From an uncultured Anaerolineae bacterium (lineage in GTDB: Bacteria; Chloroflexota; Anaerolineae; CG2-30-64-16), in contig CAKZKT010000098.1 in the NCBI GenBank assembly GCA_937124585.1, positions 1 through 55,622 on the forward strand: 55,622 bases of DNA, read 5' to 3'. Numbering within the stretch: position 1 is the first letter of the stretch; every line of letters begins with the position of its first letter. The notes below the pieces were generated by a model. The model was not told where the DNA came from. It made no database searches and saw only the letters and a program-made list of their open reading frames with translations. The translations under genes were made by a program, and so were the position numbers. Positions 25,616 through 33,292 of the stretch are shown here, piece by piece.

Positions 25616-27127
25616 ATGGTATTGTTCGACGCGGTCATCAAGTTCATCGCCGCGCAGGGGCAGCCGGCCTGGCTGGTCGGCGGCTGCGTGCGCGACCGGC
25701 TCCTGCATCGTCCCACGCACGACCTGGATGTGATCGTGCCGCAGGGCGGTATCCGTCTCGCGCGCGCGATCGCTCAGGCCTTCGACGGCGCCAGTTTTAT
25801 CCTCGACGAGGAGCGCGATGTGGGCCGGGCTATCCTGCGCGACCACACCGGCCAGACCATGGAGGTGGACGTGGCTCGCCTGCGCGTGCCCGACCTGGCG
25901 GCGGACTTAAGCCTGCGCGACTTCACCATCAACGCAATGGCGCAGGCGATCACGTCAGAGGGCGCGGCAGCCGACATCGTTGACCCATTTGGTGGTCAGG
26001 ATGACCTGCAGAAGAGGCTGGTGCGGGCAGTCACCGAGAGCTCGCTGCGCGATGACCCGTTGCGCTGTCTGCGCGCGGTGCGTCAGGCAGTCGAGCTCGG
26101 CTTTGCCATCGAAGGTGCCACGTTCAGCCTGATCCGTCGCGACGCGCCGTTGCTGGCGGTCGTGGCCGGCGAGCGCGTGCGCGATGAGCTCGGGCGCATT
26201 GTGGCCGTGCCTGGCGCCTGGCAGCATGTGCGCCTTCTGGCCGATCTGATGATCCTGCCGGTCGTCCTGCCCGAAGCGGCCGCCCTCATCGGCGTCACGC
26301 AGAGCGCACCGCACTACCAGGATGTCTTCGACCATACGCGTTCCGTCATGGCCCATCTCGAAGGCCTGTTTGCGCTTCTTTGGTCTGATCGGTGGGCCAT
26401 CCCCTCCGCAGTTGCAGGCGACGCCACGATCATTGCGCCCGCCGACCAGTGGACAGACCTGGCTGAGTTGTGCGCTGCCTACGGCGATGATCTGCGGCCG
26501 CATCTGCTTCAGCCGCTGGCAGCCGGCCGTGCCCGTCGCGAGGCGCTCATGTGGGCGGCCCTGGCGCACGATTGGGGCAAGCCGGCCATGCGCACGGTGG
26601 ACGCCGACGGTGCGGCACATTTCTACGAGCATGAGCATTGGGGCGCCGTCCTCGTCCAACACCGCGGTGAGGTGCTGCGGCTGGCCTCCGATGAGATCGC
26701 CTATTTGTCCCGTCTGGTGCACGAGCATATGCGGCCTACCCATCTGGCGCGCGATAGCGCCGGTGTGCTCAGTCGCCGGGCCATCTATCGTTACTACGTG
26801 GCGCTCGGCGATGCCGGGCCGGATTGCGCGCTCCTCAGCCTGGCCGACAGCATGGCGACCCGCGCCAGCCGGCCCGATCCGGAGCGCTGGCGCCAGCGCC
26901 TGCGCATGACCGAGACGTTGTGGCAGGCTTATTTTCGTGAGCGCGCAGCCCGGCTGGAGCCGCCCGCGCTGCTGAACGGCCATCAGCTGATGGCCGAGTT
27001 TGGCCTGACCGGCGGCCCCCAGATCGGCAAGCTGCTGGAAGGACTGCGCGAAGCACAGGCGATCGGCGACATCTCGACCCCCGAAGAGGCGCGCGCCTGG
27101 GTGGCCGAACGTCTGCGATCGCACTGA
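25616..27127 (+). CDS. cca: CCA-adding tRNA nucleotidyltransferase with HD domain
   Basis: About 503 residues from ATG 25616 (GAGAGAGAA upstream); longer in-frame extensions to 25061 overlap sucD and are rejected. The class II nucleotidyltransferase core is clear: WLVGGCVRDRLL with G22-G23, then HDLDVIV giving catalytic D36 and D38. RDFTINAMA and a DPLRCLRAVRQAVELGF segment complete the head and neck. A later HD-type region has ALAHDWGKP and HEHWGA, so it may also have phosphohydrolase activity. It adds or repairs the tRNA 3' CCA end; a poly(A) polymerase role cannot be excluded from sequence alone. Confidence 0.92.
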   Translation: MVLFDAVIKFIAAQGQPAWLVGGCVRDRLLHRPTHDLDVIVPQGGIRLARAIAQAFDGASFILDEERDVGRAILRDHTGQTMEVDVARLRVPDLAADLSLRDFTINAMAQAITSEGAAADIVDPFGGQDDLQKRLVRAVTESSLRDDPLRCLRAVRQAVELGFAIEGATFSLIRRDAPLLAVVAGERVRDELGRIVAVPGAWQHVRLLADLMILPVVLPEAAALIGVTQSAPHYQDVFDHTRSVMAHLEGLFALLWSDRWAIPSAVAGDATIIAPADQWTDLAELCAAYGDDLRPHLLQPLAAGRARREALMWAALAHDWGKPAMRTVDADGAAHFYEHEHWGAVLVQHRGEVLRLASDEIAYLSRLVHEHMRPTHLARDSAGVLSRRAIYRYYVALGDAGPDCALLSLADSMATRASRPDPERWRQRLRMTETLWQAYFRERAARLEPPALLNGHQLMAEFGLTGGPQIGKLLEGLREAQAIGDISTPEEARAWVAERLRSH

Positions 27128-27136
27128 AGAGGACAC

Positions 27137-27859
27137 ATGTTGACCGTGCATATTGCCGTGGCAAAGGCGCCCAAATATGCCGTGCGCGAGAGCGGCGACT
27201 CGGTCGAGGTGGTCGAGAGGCCGCGCGGCGGCCTCTCGCTGATCATGGCCGATGGTCAGCGCAGCGGACAAAGCGCCAAGGCCATCAGCAACATGGCCGT
27301 GCGCAAGGCGATGAGCCTGCTCTCGGAGGGCGTGCGCGATGGCGCTGTGGCGCGCGCGGCGCATGATTATCTCCGCACCCAGCGTCGCGGTCAGGTCTCG
27401 GCCGAACTCACGATCATCTCGATAGACCTGGAAACACGCACCCTTGTCATCTCGCGCAACAGCCAGTGTCCGGTTCTCGTATGCGAAGCAGCGGGCTGGC
27501 GTGCCCTGGATGAGCCGTCCGAGAGCGTCGGCATTCGGGAACGCATCCGGCCGGTGATCGTGGAGCTGCCCCTGGCTGCCGGCCAGATGGCCGTGGCTTA
27601 TACCGATGGCATCCTGCACGCCGGAGAACGCCACGGCCGTCAGCTCGATCCGCTGGCAACGGTGCAGGCGCTGTGCCGGGAATCGTCTTGCACTGCACAG
27701 AGGCTCGCCGATGGTTTGCTTGCGGCCGCGCTGGCTGCTGACGATGGCCGTCCCGGTGACGATGTAACCGTCGCGGTCGTGCATGTCGTCGAACGGCCCG
27801 CGGGCGAGGAATTGGAAATTCGGCGGATGACCGTCTCGTTTCCGGTGCCGCCGATCTAG
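27137..27859 (+). CDS. SpoIIE/PP2C-like serine phosphatase domain protein
   Basis: 240 residues, ATG 27137 with AGAGG seven bases upstream. The three metal-binding stretches of SpoIIE-type PP2C phosphatases are present: IMADGQRSGQSAKAIS, VAYTDGILHAGE and GRPGDDVTVAVVHV. There is no sensor or response-regulator domain, so it is a stand-alone catalytic domain. It likely dephosphorylates a Ser/Thr-phosphorylated regulator such as an anti-anti-sigma factor; none is encoded nearby. It begins nine bases after the cca stop, so the two are probably cotranscribed. Confidence 0.82.
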   Translation: MLTVHIAVAKAPKYAVRESGDSVEVVERPRGGLSLIMADGQRSGQSAKAISNMAVRKAMSLLSEGVRDGAVARAAHDYLRTQRRGQVSAELTIISIDLETRTLVISRNSQCPVLVCEAAGWRALDEPSESVGIRERIRPVIVELPLAAGQMAVAYTDGILHAGERHGRQLDPLATVQALCRESSCTAQRLADGLLAAALAADDGRPGDDVTVAVVHVVERPAGEELEIRRMTVSFPVPPI

Positions 27860-27881
27860 CGTACCGGCCGAGGGACATGTC

Positions 27882-28250
27882 GTGGGGGCGACCGATCCGT
27901 GTGTGGCAGTGGTGGGCGTGTGCGCAGCGGGGAAGACGACCCTGGTGATGGGGCTGCGCGCGCGTGGCTGGAATGCCCGTCAGGTGGCACAGGAGCACTC
28001 CTACGTCCCCCATATGTGGCAGCGCATCACCCGCCCCGACGTCCTGGTCTACCTGGATGCACAGCTGGAGACGATCCGCCGGCGTCGCCATGACCCGGAT
28101 TTTCCCGCCGCCATCCTGGAGGAAGAGCGTCACCGCCTGCGCCATGCACGGCAACACTGCGACATCTACCTGGCCACGGATGACCTGTCGCCCGCCGAGG
28201 TGCTGGCGCATGTCGTCGCCAGGCTGGCGACCTGGCGCGAGCAGGCCTGA
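27882..28250 (+). CDS. Small P-loop NTPase-like protein
   Basis: 122 residues from GTG 27882 with GAGGGA six bases upstream. The Walker A motif GVCAAGKTT is at residues about 12-20, and a VLVYLDAQLETIRRRR segment resembles the LID or base-recognition part of small nucleoside or shikimate kinases. No clear Walker B Asp is seen. Substrate unknown. It follows the phosphatase gene by 22 bases and precedes the secD promoter. Confidence 0.65.
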   Translation: MGATDPCVAVVGVCAAGKTTLVMGLRARGWNARQVAQEHSYVPHMWQRITRPDVLVYLDAQLETIRRRRHDPDFPAAILEEERHRLRHARQHCDIYLATDDLSPAEVLAHVVARLATWREQA

Positions 28251-28272
28251 CGTGTGGCCAACAGGCTGACTT

Positions 28273-28301
28273 TTGACAGCCCTTTCCGGCGGCGGTATAA
28301 T
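28273..28301 (+). promoter_or_regulatory. Consensus sigma70 promoter for secD-secF
   Basis: TTGACA at 28273-28278 and TATAAT at 28296-28301 with an exact 17-base spacer: a full match to the housekeeping consensus. It sits 81 bases before the secD start. Confidence 0.9.
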
Positions 28302-28382
28302 CGTTACGTTTGTCTTCAAGAGGCTATACAGAAACCCAAAGGGGCTCTCTAATCATATCATCCCGCAGGGGGAGAAGAACGC

Positions 28383-29789
28383 ATGCGAAGTCGCAATATA
28401 TTGGTGTTGGGGTTCATCATCCTGTTGGCGCTGGTTGCGGTCTATATTGCCGCGCCGATCGAGCATCCGACATGGGTGAAGAACCTGTTGTTCTGGCAGC
28501 AGCCACCAGAGTACCGCAGCCTGGAGTTCAAACAGGGCCTTGATCTGCGCGGCGGCACTCAGGTGCTCCTGCAGGCCAAACCCGCGGCCGGTCAGCGCAT
28601 CACGGCAGCCGACATGGAGGCCGCACGCGTGATCGTGGAGCGCCGTGTGAATGCGCTTGGTCTGACCGAACCGTTGGTGCAAATCCAGGGCGAGAATCGC
28701 ATCATCGTCGAGATGCCCGGGGTGGATAACCCCGATCAGGCCGTCCAGACGCTGAAGAACACCGGCCAGCTCGAATTCGTCGAGATCGGCCCGTCGGTGA
28801 ACTCGCCCTATCCGAGGATTGAACAGGGTTCGTATGTGCGGACGACCAACAACGACCGCGTGCCTGCGGAGGAGGAGCTCGGCAAGACCTCTCATCCGTA
28901 CCCCGATGTGGTCTTCAAGACGGTGATGACGGGCCGTGAGCTGAAGAATGCCACGGTGATCCTGGATCAGTACGGCAAGCCGGGCATCGGCTTCGAGTTG
29001 ACCGACGCCGGCGCGAAGATCTTCGGCGATTACACGCGGGAGCACGTCGGCGACATCCTGGCCATCGTCCTGGACAATGTTGTCTTGTCGGCTCCCCGCA
29101 TCCAGACGGCCATCACCGAGGGCCGCGGGGAGATCACCGGCCAGTTCGCGCGCGCCGAGGCGGAGAGCCTGGCCGTGCAGATGCGCTACGGCGCGTTGCC
29201 CGTGCCGCTGGAGGTGGTCAACCGGCGCACCATCGGCGCCACGCTCGGCGCCGACTCGGTGCAGGCCAGCATCACCGCCGGCCTGATCGGCCTGGTCACG
29301 GTCCTCTTCTTCATGACCGTCTACTATCGCCTGCCCGGCCTGATGGCCGCGCTGGCCCTGTTGATCTACGCCACGCTGAACCTGGCCATCTACAAGCTGG
29401 TGCCGATCACCCTGACCCTGCCCGGTATTGCCGGTTTTCTGTTGTCCACCGGCATGGCCGTAGACGCCAACATCCTGATCTTCGAGCGCATGAAGGAGGA
29501 GCTGCGCTGGGGCCGACCGCTGCGGTCGGCGCTGGAGGCCGGCTTCACGCGCGCCTGGACTTCTATTTTCGACTCGAACTTCTCCACCCTGATCACCTGC
29601 GCCATTCTGATCATGTTCGGCCGCACGTTCGGCGCGCAGGCAGTGCTCGGCTTTGCCCTCAACCTGGCCATCGGCGTGACCGTCAGCATGTTCACCGCGG
29701 TGATCGTCACGCGCACGTTCCTGCGGGCCATTTTCCAGGGCGAGCGCAGCGAGGCGTTGCGCGAGAAACGCTGGGTGTTGGGATTCTAG
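28383..29789 (+). CDS. secD: Protein translocase subunit SecD
   Basis: 468 residues; ATG 28383 follows GGGGGAGAAG. One N-terminal helix, then the periplasmic P1 region with GLDLRGGTQVLLQ and VERRVNALGLTEPLVQ, then a cluster of five helices at the C terminus with TGMAVDANILIFERMKEEL, the conserved SecD/RND motif. Works with SecF to drive late steps of Sec secretion, using the proton or sodium gradient. Cotranscribed with secF from the consensus promoter upstream; an 18-base gap separates them. Confidence 0.97.
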   Translation: MRSRNILVLGFIILLALVAVYIAAPIEHPTWVKNLLFWQQPPEYRSLEFKQGLDLRGGTQVLLQAKPAAGQRITAADMEAARVIVERRVNALGLTEPLVQIQGENRIIVEMPGVDNPDQAVQTLKNTGQLEFVEIGPSVNSPYPRIEQGSYVRTTNNDRVPAEEELGKTSHPYPDVVFKTVMTGRELKNATVILDQYGKPGIGFELTDAGAKIFGDYTREHVGDILAIVLDNVVLSAPRIQTAITEGRGEITGQFARAEAESLAVQMRYGALPVPLEVVNRRTIGATLGADSVQASITAGLIGLVTVLFFMTVYYRLPGLMAALALLIYATLNLAIYKLVPITLTLPGIAGFLLSTGMAVDANILIFERMKEELRWGRPLRSALEAGFTRAWTSIFDSNFSTLITCAILIMFGRTFGAQAVLGFALNLAIGVTVSMFTAVIVTRTFLRAIFQGERSEALREKRWVLGF

Positions 29790-29807
29790 GAGAGGGGGAG
29801 CGCAGCC

Positions 29808-30740
29808 ATGTTCCGTATCGTCGAACACCGCAGGTGGTATTTCCTGCTTTCGTTGTTGATCATCGTGCCCGGCCTGATCGCGATGATCTATTCGACGGCG
29901 ACCGTCGGCAGGCCCTTCAAAGTGGCCATTGACTTCACCGGCGGCGCAATCTGGGAGTTGAGTTTCGATCAGCCGATCCTGCCGACCGACCTGCGCGAGA
30001 TCTTCGTGAATGCCGGGCTCACCGACACAGATGTCACCACTGTGGGCGACGGCAAGACCGCCCAGGTTCGCCTCAAGCCGATTGACGAGGACCAGAAGGT
30101 CGCGCTGATGGCCGCGATCAAGGCGAAGTATGGGGCCAATGTCAGCGAGGTGCAGTTCGCGCTGGTCGGCCCGGCCATCGGCAGCGAGGTGACACAGGCC
30201 GCTATCCTGGCCGTCTTCGCCGCTTCGATCGCCATCACGATCTTCCTGGTAATCGCCTTCCGCAAGGTGCCCCACCCGGTGCGCTACGGCGTCTCCGCCG
30301 TTATCGGCATGGTGCACGACATCCTGGTGACGCTGGGCATCTTCAGTGTGCTCAGCATCCTGTTGGGCTGGGAGGCGGATGCCTTGCTGTTGACCGCGCT
30401 GCTGACCGTCATCAGCTTCTCGGTGCAGGACAAGATCGTTGTCTTCGATCGCATCCGGGAGAATACCGCCAAGTATCGCGGCGAGTTGTTCAGGGTGATC
30501 GTCAATCGCAGCCTGCTGGAGACGCTGCATCGGTCATTGGCGACGCAGCTCAACGCGCTGTTTATCATGGCCGCCCTGCTCATCTTCGGCGGCGCGACGA
30601 TCCGCCAGTTCATCGCGGTGATGTTCATCGGGTTGATCAGCGGCACCTACTCCTCCATCTTCAACGCCGTGCCGATCCTGGTCAGCTGGGAAGAACGCGA
30701 TCTCTTGGGGACGAAAAACGTCGGCGCCACGTCCGCATGA
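29808..30740 (+). CDS. secF: Protein translocase subunit SecF
   Basis: 310 residues, ATG 29808 after AGGAGAGGGGGAG. Has the SecF signature AIDFTGGAIWEL early, an extracytoplasmic region, and VQDKIVVFDRIRENTAKYRG in the membrane-embedded half. Partner of SecD. The operon ends at the strong terminator 17 bases downstream. Confidence 0.97.
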   Translation: MFRIVEHRRWYFLLSLLIIVPGLIAMIYSTATVGRPFKVAIDFTGGAIWELSFDQPILPTDLREIFVNAGLTDTDVTTVGDGKTAQVRLKPIDEDQKVALMAAIKAKYGANVSEVQFALVGPAIGSEVTQAAILAVFAASIAITIFLVIAFRKVPHPVRYGVSAVIGMVHDILVTLGIFSVLSILLGWEADALLLTALLTVISFSVQDKIVVFDRIRENTAKYRGELFRVIVNRSLLETLHRSLATQLNALFIMAALLIFGGATIRQFIAVMFIGLISGTYSSIFNAVPILVSWEERDLLGTKNVGATSA

Positions 30741-30756
30741 TCTGGCCCGGCACGTG

Positions 30757-30827
30757 GAACGGGGGAACCAGGGCTGCGGCGGCCGATGACCCCGGCCGTC
30801 GCAGCGGTGTTCTCCCGTTCTGTTTTT
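30757..30827 (+). terminator. Rho-independent terminator after secF
   Basis: A nested stem: outer arms GAACGGG (30757-30763) and CCCGTTC (30814-30820), inner arms GCTGCGGCGGCC and GGCCGTCGCAGC with one G-T wobble, followed at once by TGTTTTT. It abuts the ribosome site of the next gene. Confidence 0.9.
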
Positions 30828-30838
30828 GAGGTGATTTG

Positions 30839-31792
30839 GTGCGCGCACTACTGTTCGATCATGAACTGCGCTACGATCCGGCCTATCCGACGCCGCAGCC
30901 GCCGCCGGGCGAAGCACTGGTGAAAGTGCGGCTGGCCGGCATCTGCACGACCGACCGCGAGCTTTTGCGCGGCTACATGGGGTTTCGCGGGGTCTTGGGC
31001 CATGAATTCGTCGGCGAGGTCGTGCAGGCCGACGATCCGGCCTGGCTGGGCCAACGCGTCGTGGGCGACATCAACGCAGCATGTTATCGCTGCCCGACCT
31101 GTCTGGCCGGACGCCATACCCACTGCCCGAACCGAACGACGCTCGGCATCATGGGCCGCGATGGGGCCTTTGCGGACTTTCTCTGCCTGCCTCTGTCCAA
31201 TCTGCATCGCGTTCCGGACGGCGTTCCCGACGAAACGGCCGTTTTTACCGAACCGCTGGCTGCTGCTTGCGAGATCCTGGAACAGGTCGCCATCCGGCCG
31301 ACCGAGCGGGTGATCGTGATCGGCGCCGGCAAGCTCGGCTTGCTCGTGGCGGCGGTGCTGCGGCTGACCGGCGCCGATCTGTTGTTGATCGGCCGACACC
31401 GCGGCCAGCTGGCCATCGCCGAGTCGTGGGGCATTGCCACGGCGCTCGCCGAGGAGAAGCTCGCCGCCACGCAAGCCGACGTGGTGGTGGAGTGCTCCGG
31501 TCAGCCGACCGGCTTTGCCCTGGCATCCCACTTGCTGCGTCCGGCCGGCACCCTGGTGATGAAGAGCACCTACCACGGCAGCCAGGAGATGGACATGAGC
31601 GCGCTCGTAGTGAACGAAGTGACGCTCGTCGGGTCGCGCTGCGGGCCTTTCGCGCCAGCCCTGCGCCTGCTGGCCGGTGGCCTCGTAGATCCGACGCCGC
31701 TGATCTCAGCCCGGTATCCGCTTGCGGAAGGCGTCGCCGCGCTGCATTATGCGATGACGCCGGGAGTGTTGAAGGTGCTGCTGGTGCCGTAA
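30839..31792 (+). CDS. Zinc-dependent medium-chain dehydrogenase (alcohol/polyol type)
   Basis: About 317 residues from GTG 30839, with GAGGTGA upstream; TTG 30836 is the alternative. MDR fold: catalytic zinc ligands C36 (GICTTD) and H55-E56 (GHEFVG), a structural zinc loop CYRCPTCLAGRHTHC with four Cys, and the third catalytic ligand as Glu in EPLAAACE, typical of sorbitol and threonine dehydrogenase-like enzymes. A nucleotide-binding IGAGKLGLLVAAV segment follows. Substrate unknown. It lies directly after a terminator with no room for a promoter, so it may be read through at low level. Confidence 0.87.
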   Translation: MRALLFDHELRYDPAYPTPQPPPGEALVKVRLAGICTTDRELLRGYMGFRGVLGHEFVGEVVQADDPAWLGQRVVGDINAACYRCPTCLAGRHTHCPNRTTLGIMGRDGAFADFLCLPLSNLHRVPDGVPDETAVFTEPLAAACEILEQVAIRPTERVIVIGAGKLGLLVAAVLRLTGADLLLIGRHRGQLAIAESWGIATALAEEKLAATQADVVVECSGQPTGFALASHLLRPAGTLVMKSTYHGSQEMDMSALVVNEVTLVGSRCGPFAPALRLLAGGLVDPTPLISARYPLAEGVAALHYAMTPGVLKVLLVP

Positions 31793-31802
31793 ACGCGCGC
31801 TC

Positions 31803-31836
31803 AAAAAGAAAAACGGAGGGTGCTGGCGCCCTCCGT
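31803..31836 (-). terminator. Rho-independent terminator for fmdB (minus strand)
   Basis: Perfect 8-bp stem ACGGAGGG/CCCTCCGT (31813-31820 and 31829-31836); read on the minus strand it is followed by TTTTTCTTTTTG. The plus strand lacks a good T run, so it serves fmdB mainly, though it sits between convergent genes. Confidence 0.85.
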
Positions 31837-31860
31837 CGTTTCCGGTCGCATGGTCAGATA

Positions 31861-32103
31861 TCAGTGGCCGCACGTCGAGCAATGGCCGCCTGCGCAGGAG
31901 CTGCAGCTGGCGGCACTGCTGCCCGCAACCAGACGGCTGCCGCCTCCTCCATCCTTGCTGACCGCAGCGAAGAGGGAGATCGTGCGACGGACGGCCGGTG
32001 CCGCGCAGTACGGACAGGCCGCGACGCTATCAGCCTGGCTCATGGGGCGCAGCAGCTCGAAGCGTCGTTCACAATTATCGCAACGGTACTCATAGAGTGG
32101 CAT
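31861..32103 (-). CDS. FmdB-family zinc ribbon protein
   Basis: 80 residues. Starts MPLYEYRCDNCERRFELL, the standard beginning of the FmdB regulatory-type zinc ribbon, with C-x2-C at 8-11 and CPYC further on. The C-terminal part is Gly/Ser/Cys-rich (CSSCAGGHCSTCGH), as in many members. The ribosome site GAGGTAAAGCG precedes the ATG. Role unproven; possibly nucleic-acid or metal binding. Confidence 0.92.
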   Translation of the reverse strand: MPLYEYRCDNCERRFELLRPMSQADSVAACPYCAAPAVRRTISLFAAVSKDGGGGSRLVAGSSAASCSSCAGGHCSTCGH

Positions 32104-32132
32104 CGCTTTACCTCGATCGAGTATTCGCGTGA

Positions 32133-32161
32133 ATTGTACTCGATGCTTGACCGGCCGTCAA
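32133..32161 (-). promoter_or_regulatory. Sigma70 promoter for fmdB
   Basis: On the minus strand TTGACG (32161-32156) and TACAAT (32138-32133) with a 17-base spacer, giving a leader of about 23 bases to the ATG at 32103. It lies in the 58-bp gap between divergent genes. Confidence 0.7.
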
Positions 32162-33274
32162 ATGCTTGAGCGGTGGCGTCGCACTGCAATCTTGTTGATC
32201 CTGACCGGCCTGATCAGCCTGGGATTCGGGCCGCCTGTCATCACCGATGGCCGGCAGGGCGGGATGCGGCTCTATCCGGAGCACGTGCAGGCGGCCTATC
32301 GCCTGACGCGTTGGCCTTCCCTCACTGCCGAGGCCGCCCTGGTCGTAGACCTCGATGCTGACCAGGTGCTCTATTCCCGACGCGCCGAAGCACCGCTTCC
32401 GCCGGCCAGCACCGTCAAGCTGATGACCGCGCTGCTGACCGTGCGCCATGCCGGGCTGAGCCAGCGCGTCGCGGTCTCGGCTCGCGCCGCAGCCACGTCG
32501 GGCAGCCGGATGGGGCTGATCGCCGGTGAGACGCTGACCGTGCGCGAGCTGCTATATGGCCTGCTTCTGCCCTCGGGCAACGATGCCGCGGTCGCCCTGG
32601 CCGAGCATATGGCCGGCAGTGAGACGGCGTTCGTCCAGATGATGAACGAAACGGCCGCCGCGTTGGGGCTGCGGGCAACGCGCTTCGCCAACGCCCACGG
32701 CAGCGATGCGCCGGGCCAGACGACCTCGGCCGCCGACCTCGTCATCATGGCAAAGGCGGTGCTGGCGCATCCTGTCCTGGCGCAGATTGTCGCCACTTCG
32801 CGGGCGCAGGTCGGTGATCGCATGCTGGTGAACACCAATCAGCTGCTCGGCGTCTATCAGGGCGCCGATGGGGTGAAAACCGGCACCTCGGATGCGGCCG
32901 GAGAATGCCTGGTGGCCTCGGTGACACGCGACGGCCATCGCCTGCTCACCGTCGTGTTGGGCAGCCAGGATCGGTACGCCGATACGCGCGCCCTGCTCGA
33001 TTTTGTGGAAAACGGCTGGCAGTGGCACAATGTGGGATTGCCAGACAATGCATTGGCGTGGACCGATGGTGCGGACGGTGCTCTCTATCGGCTGCGCGCT
33101 GAGGAACAACTGGCGCTTTTTTTGCCCCGCTGGCAGTGGTCGCTTGTCCAACCTGTGCGCGAGCTCGCCACGGCTGTGCCGCTGACGAGCACGCTGCCGG
33201 TGGGCACGCTGACCTTGACTTTTGCCGGCCGGCCGCTGGCTGCTCTTCCGCTCACGATCTGGCCGGGGCCGTGA
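32162..33274 (+). CDS. dacA: D-alanyl-D-alanine carboxypeptidase (PBP5/DacA-type)
   Basis: About 370 residues from ATG 32162; a GTG at 32129 is less likely. A signal peptide (RRTAILLILTGLISLGFG) is followed by the peptidase S11 domain with all three motifs: S-x-x-K at S83-K86 (PASTVK), S-G-N at S138-N140, and K-T-G at K239 (GVKTGTS). It trims the terminal D-Ala of peptidoglycan stem peptides outside the membrane. The C-terminal part is shorter than in E. coli PBP5 and ends without an obvious amphipathic anchor. No strong ribosome site is seen, so a leaderless or weak start is possible. Confidence 0.92.
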   Translation: MLERWRRTAILLILTGLISLGFGPPVITDGRQGGMRLYPEHVQAAYRLTRWPSLTAEAALVVDLDADQVLYSRRAEAPLPPASTVKLMTALLTVRHAGLSQRVAVSARAAATSGSRMGLIAGETLTVRELLYGLLLPSGNDAAVALAEHMAGSETAFVQMMNETAAALGLRATRFANAHGSDAPGQTTSAADLVIMAKAVLAHPVLAQIVATSRAQVGDRMLVNTNQLLGVYQGADGVKTGTSDAAGECLVASVTRDGHRLLTVVLGSQDRYADTRALLDFVENGWQWHNVGLPDNALAWTDGADGALYRLRAEEQLALFLPRWQWSLVQPVRELATAVPLTSTLPVGTLTLTFAGRPLAALPLTIWPGP

Positions 33275-33292
33275 GCAAACGAGTGTTTACAC

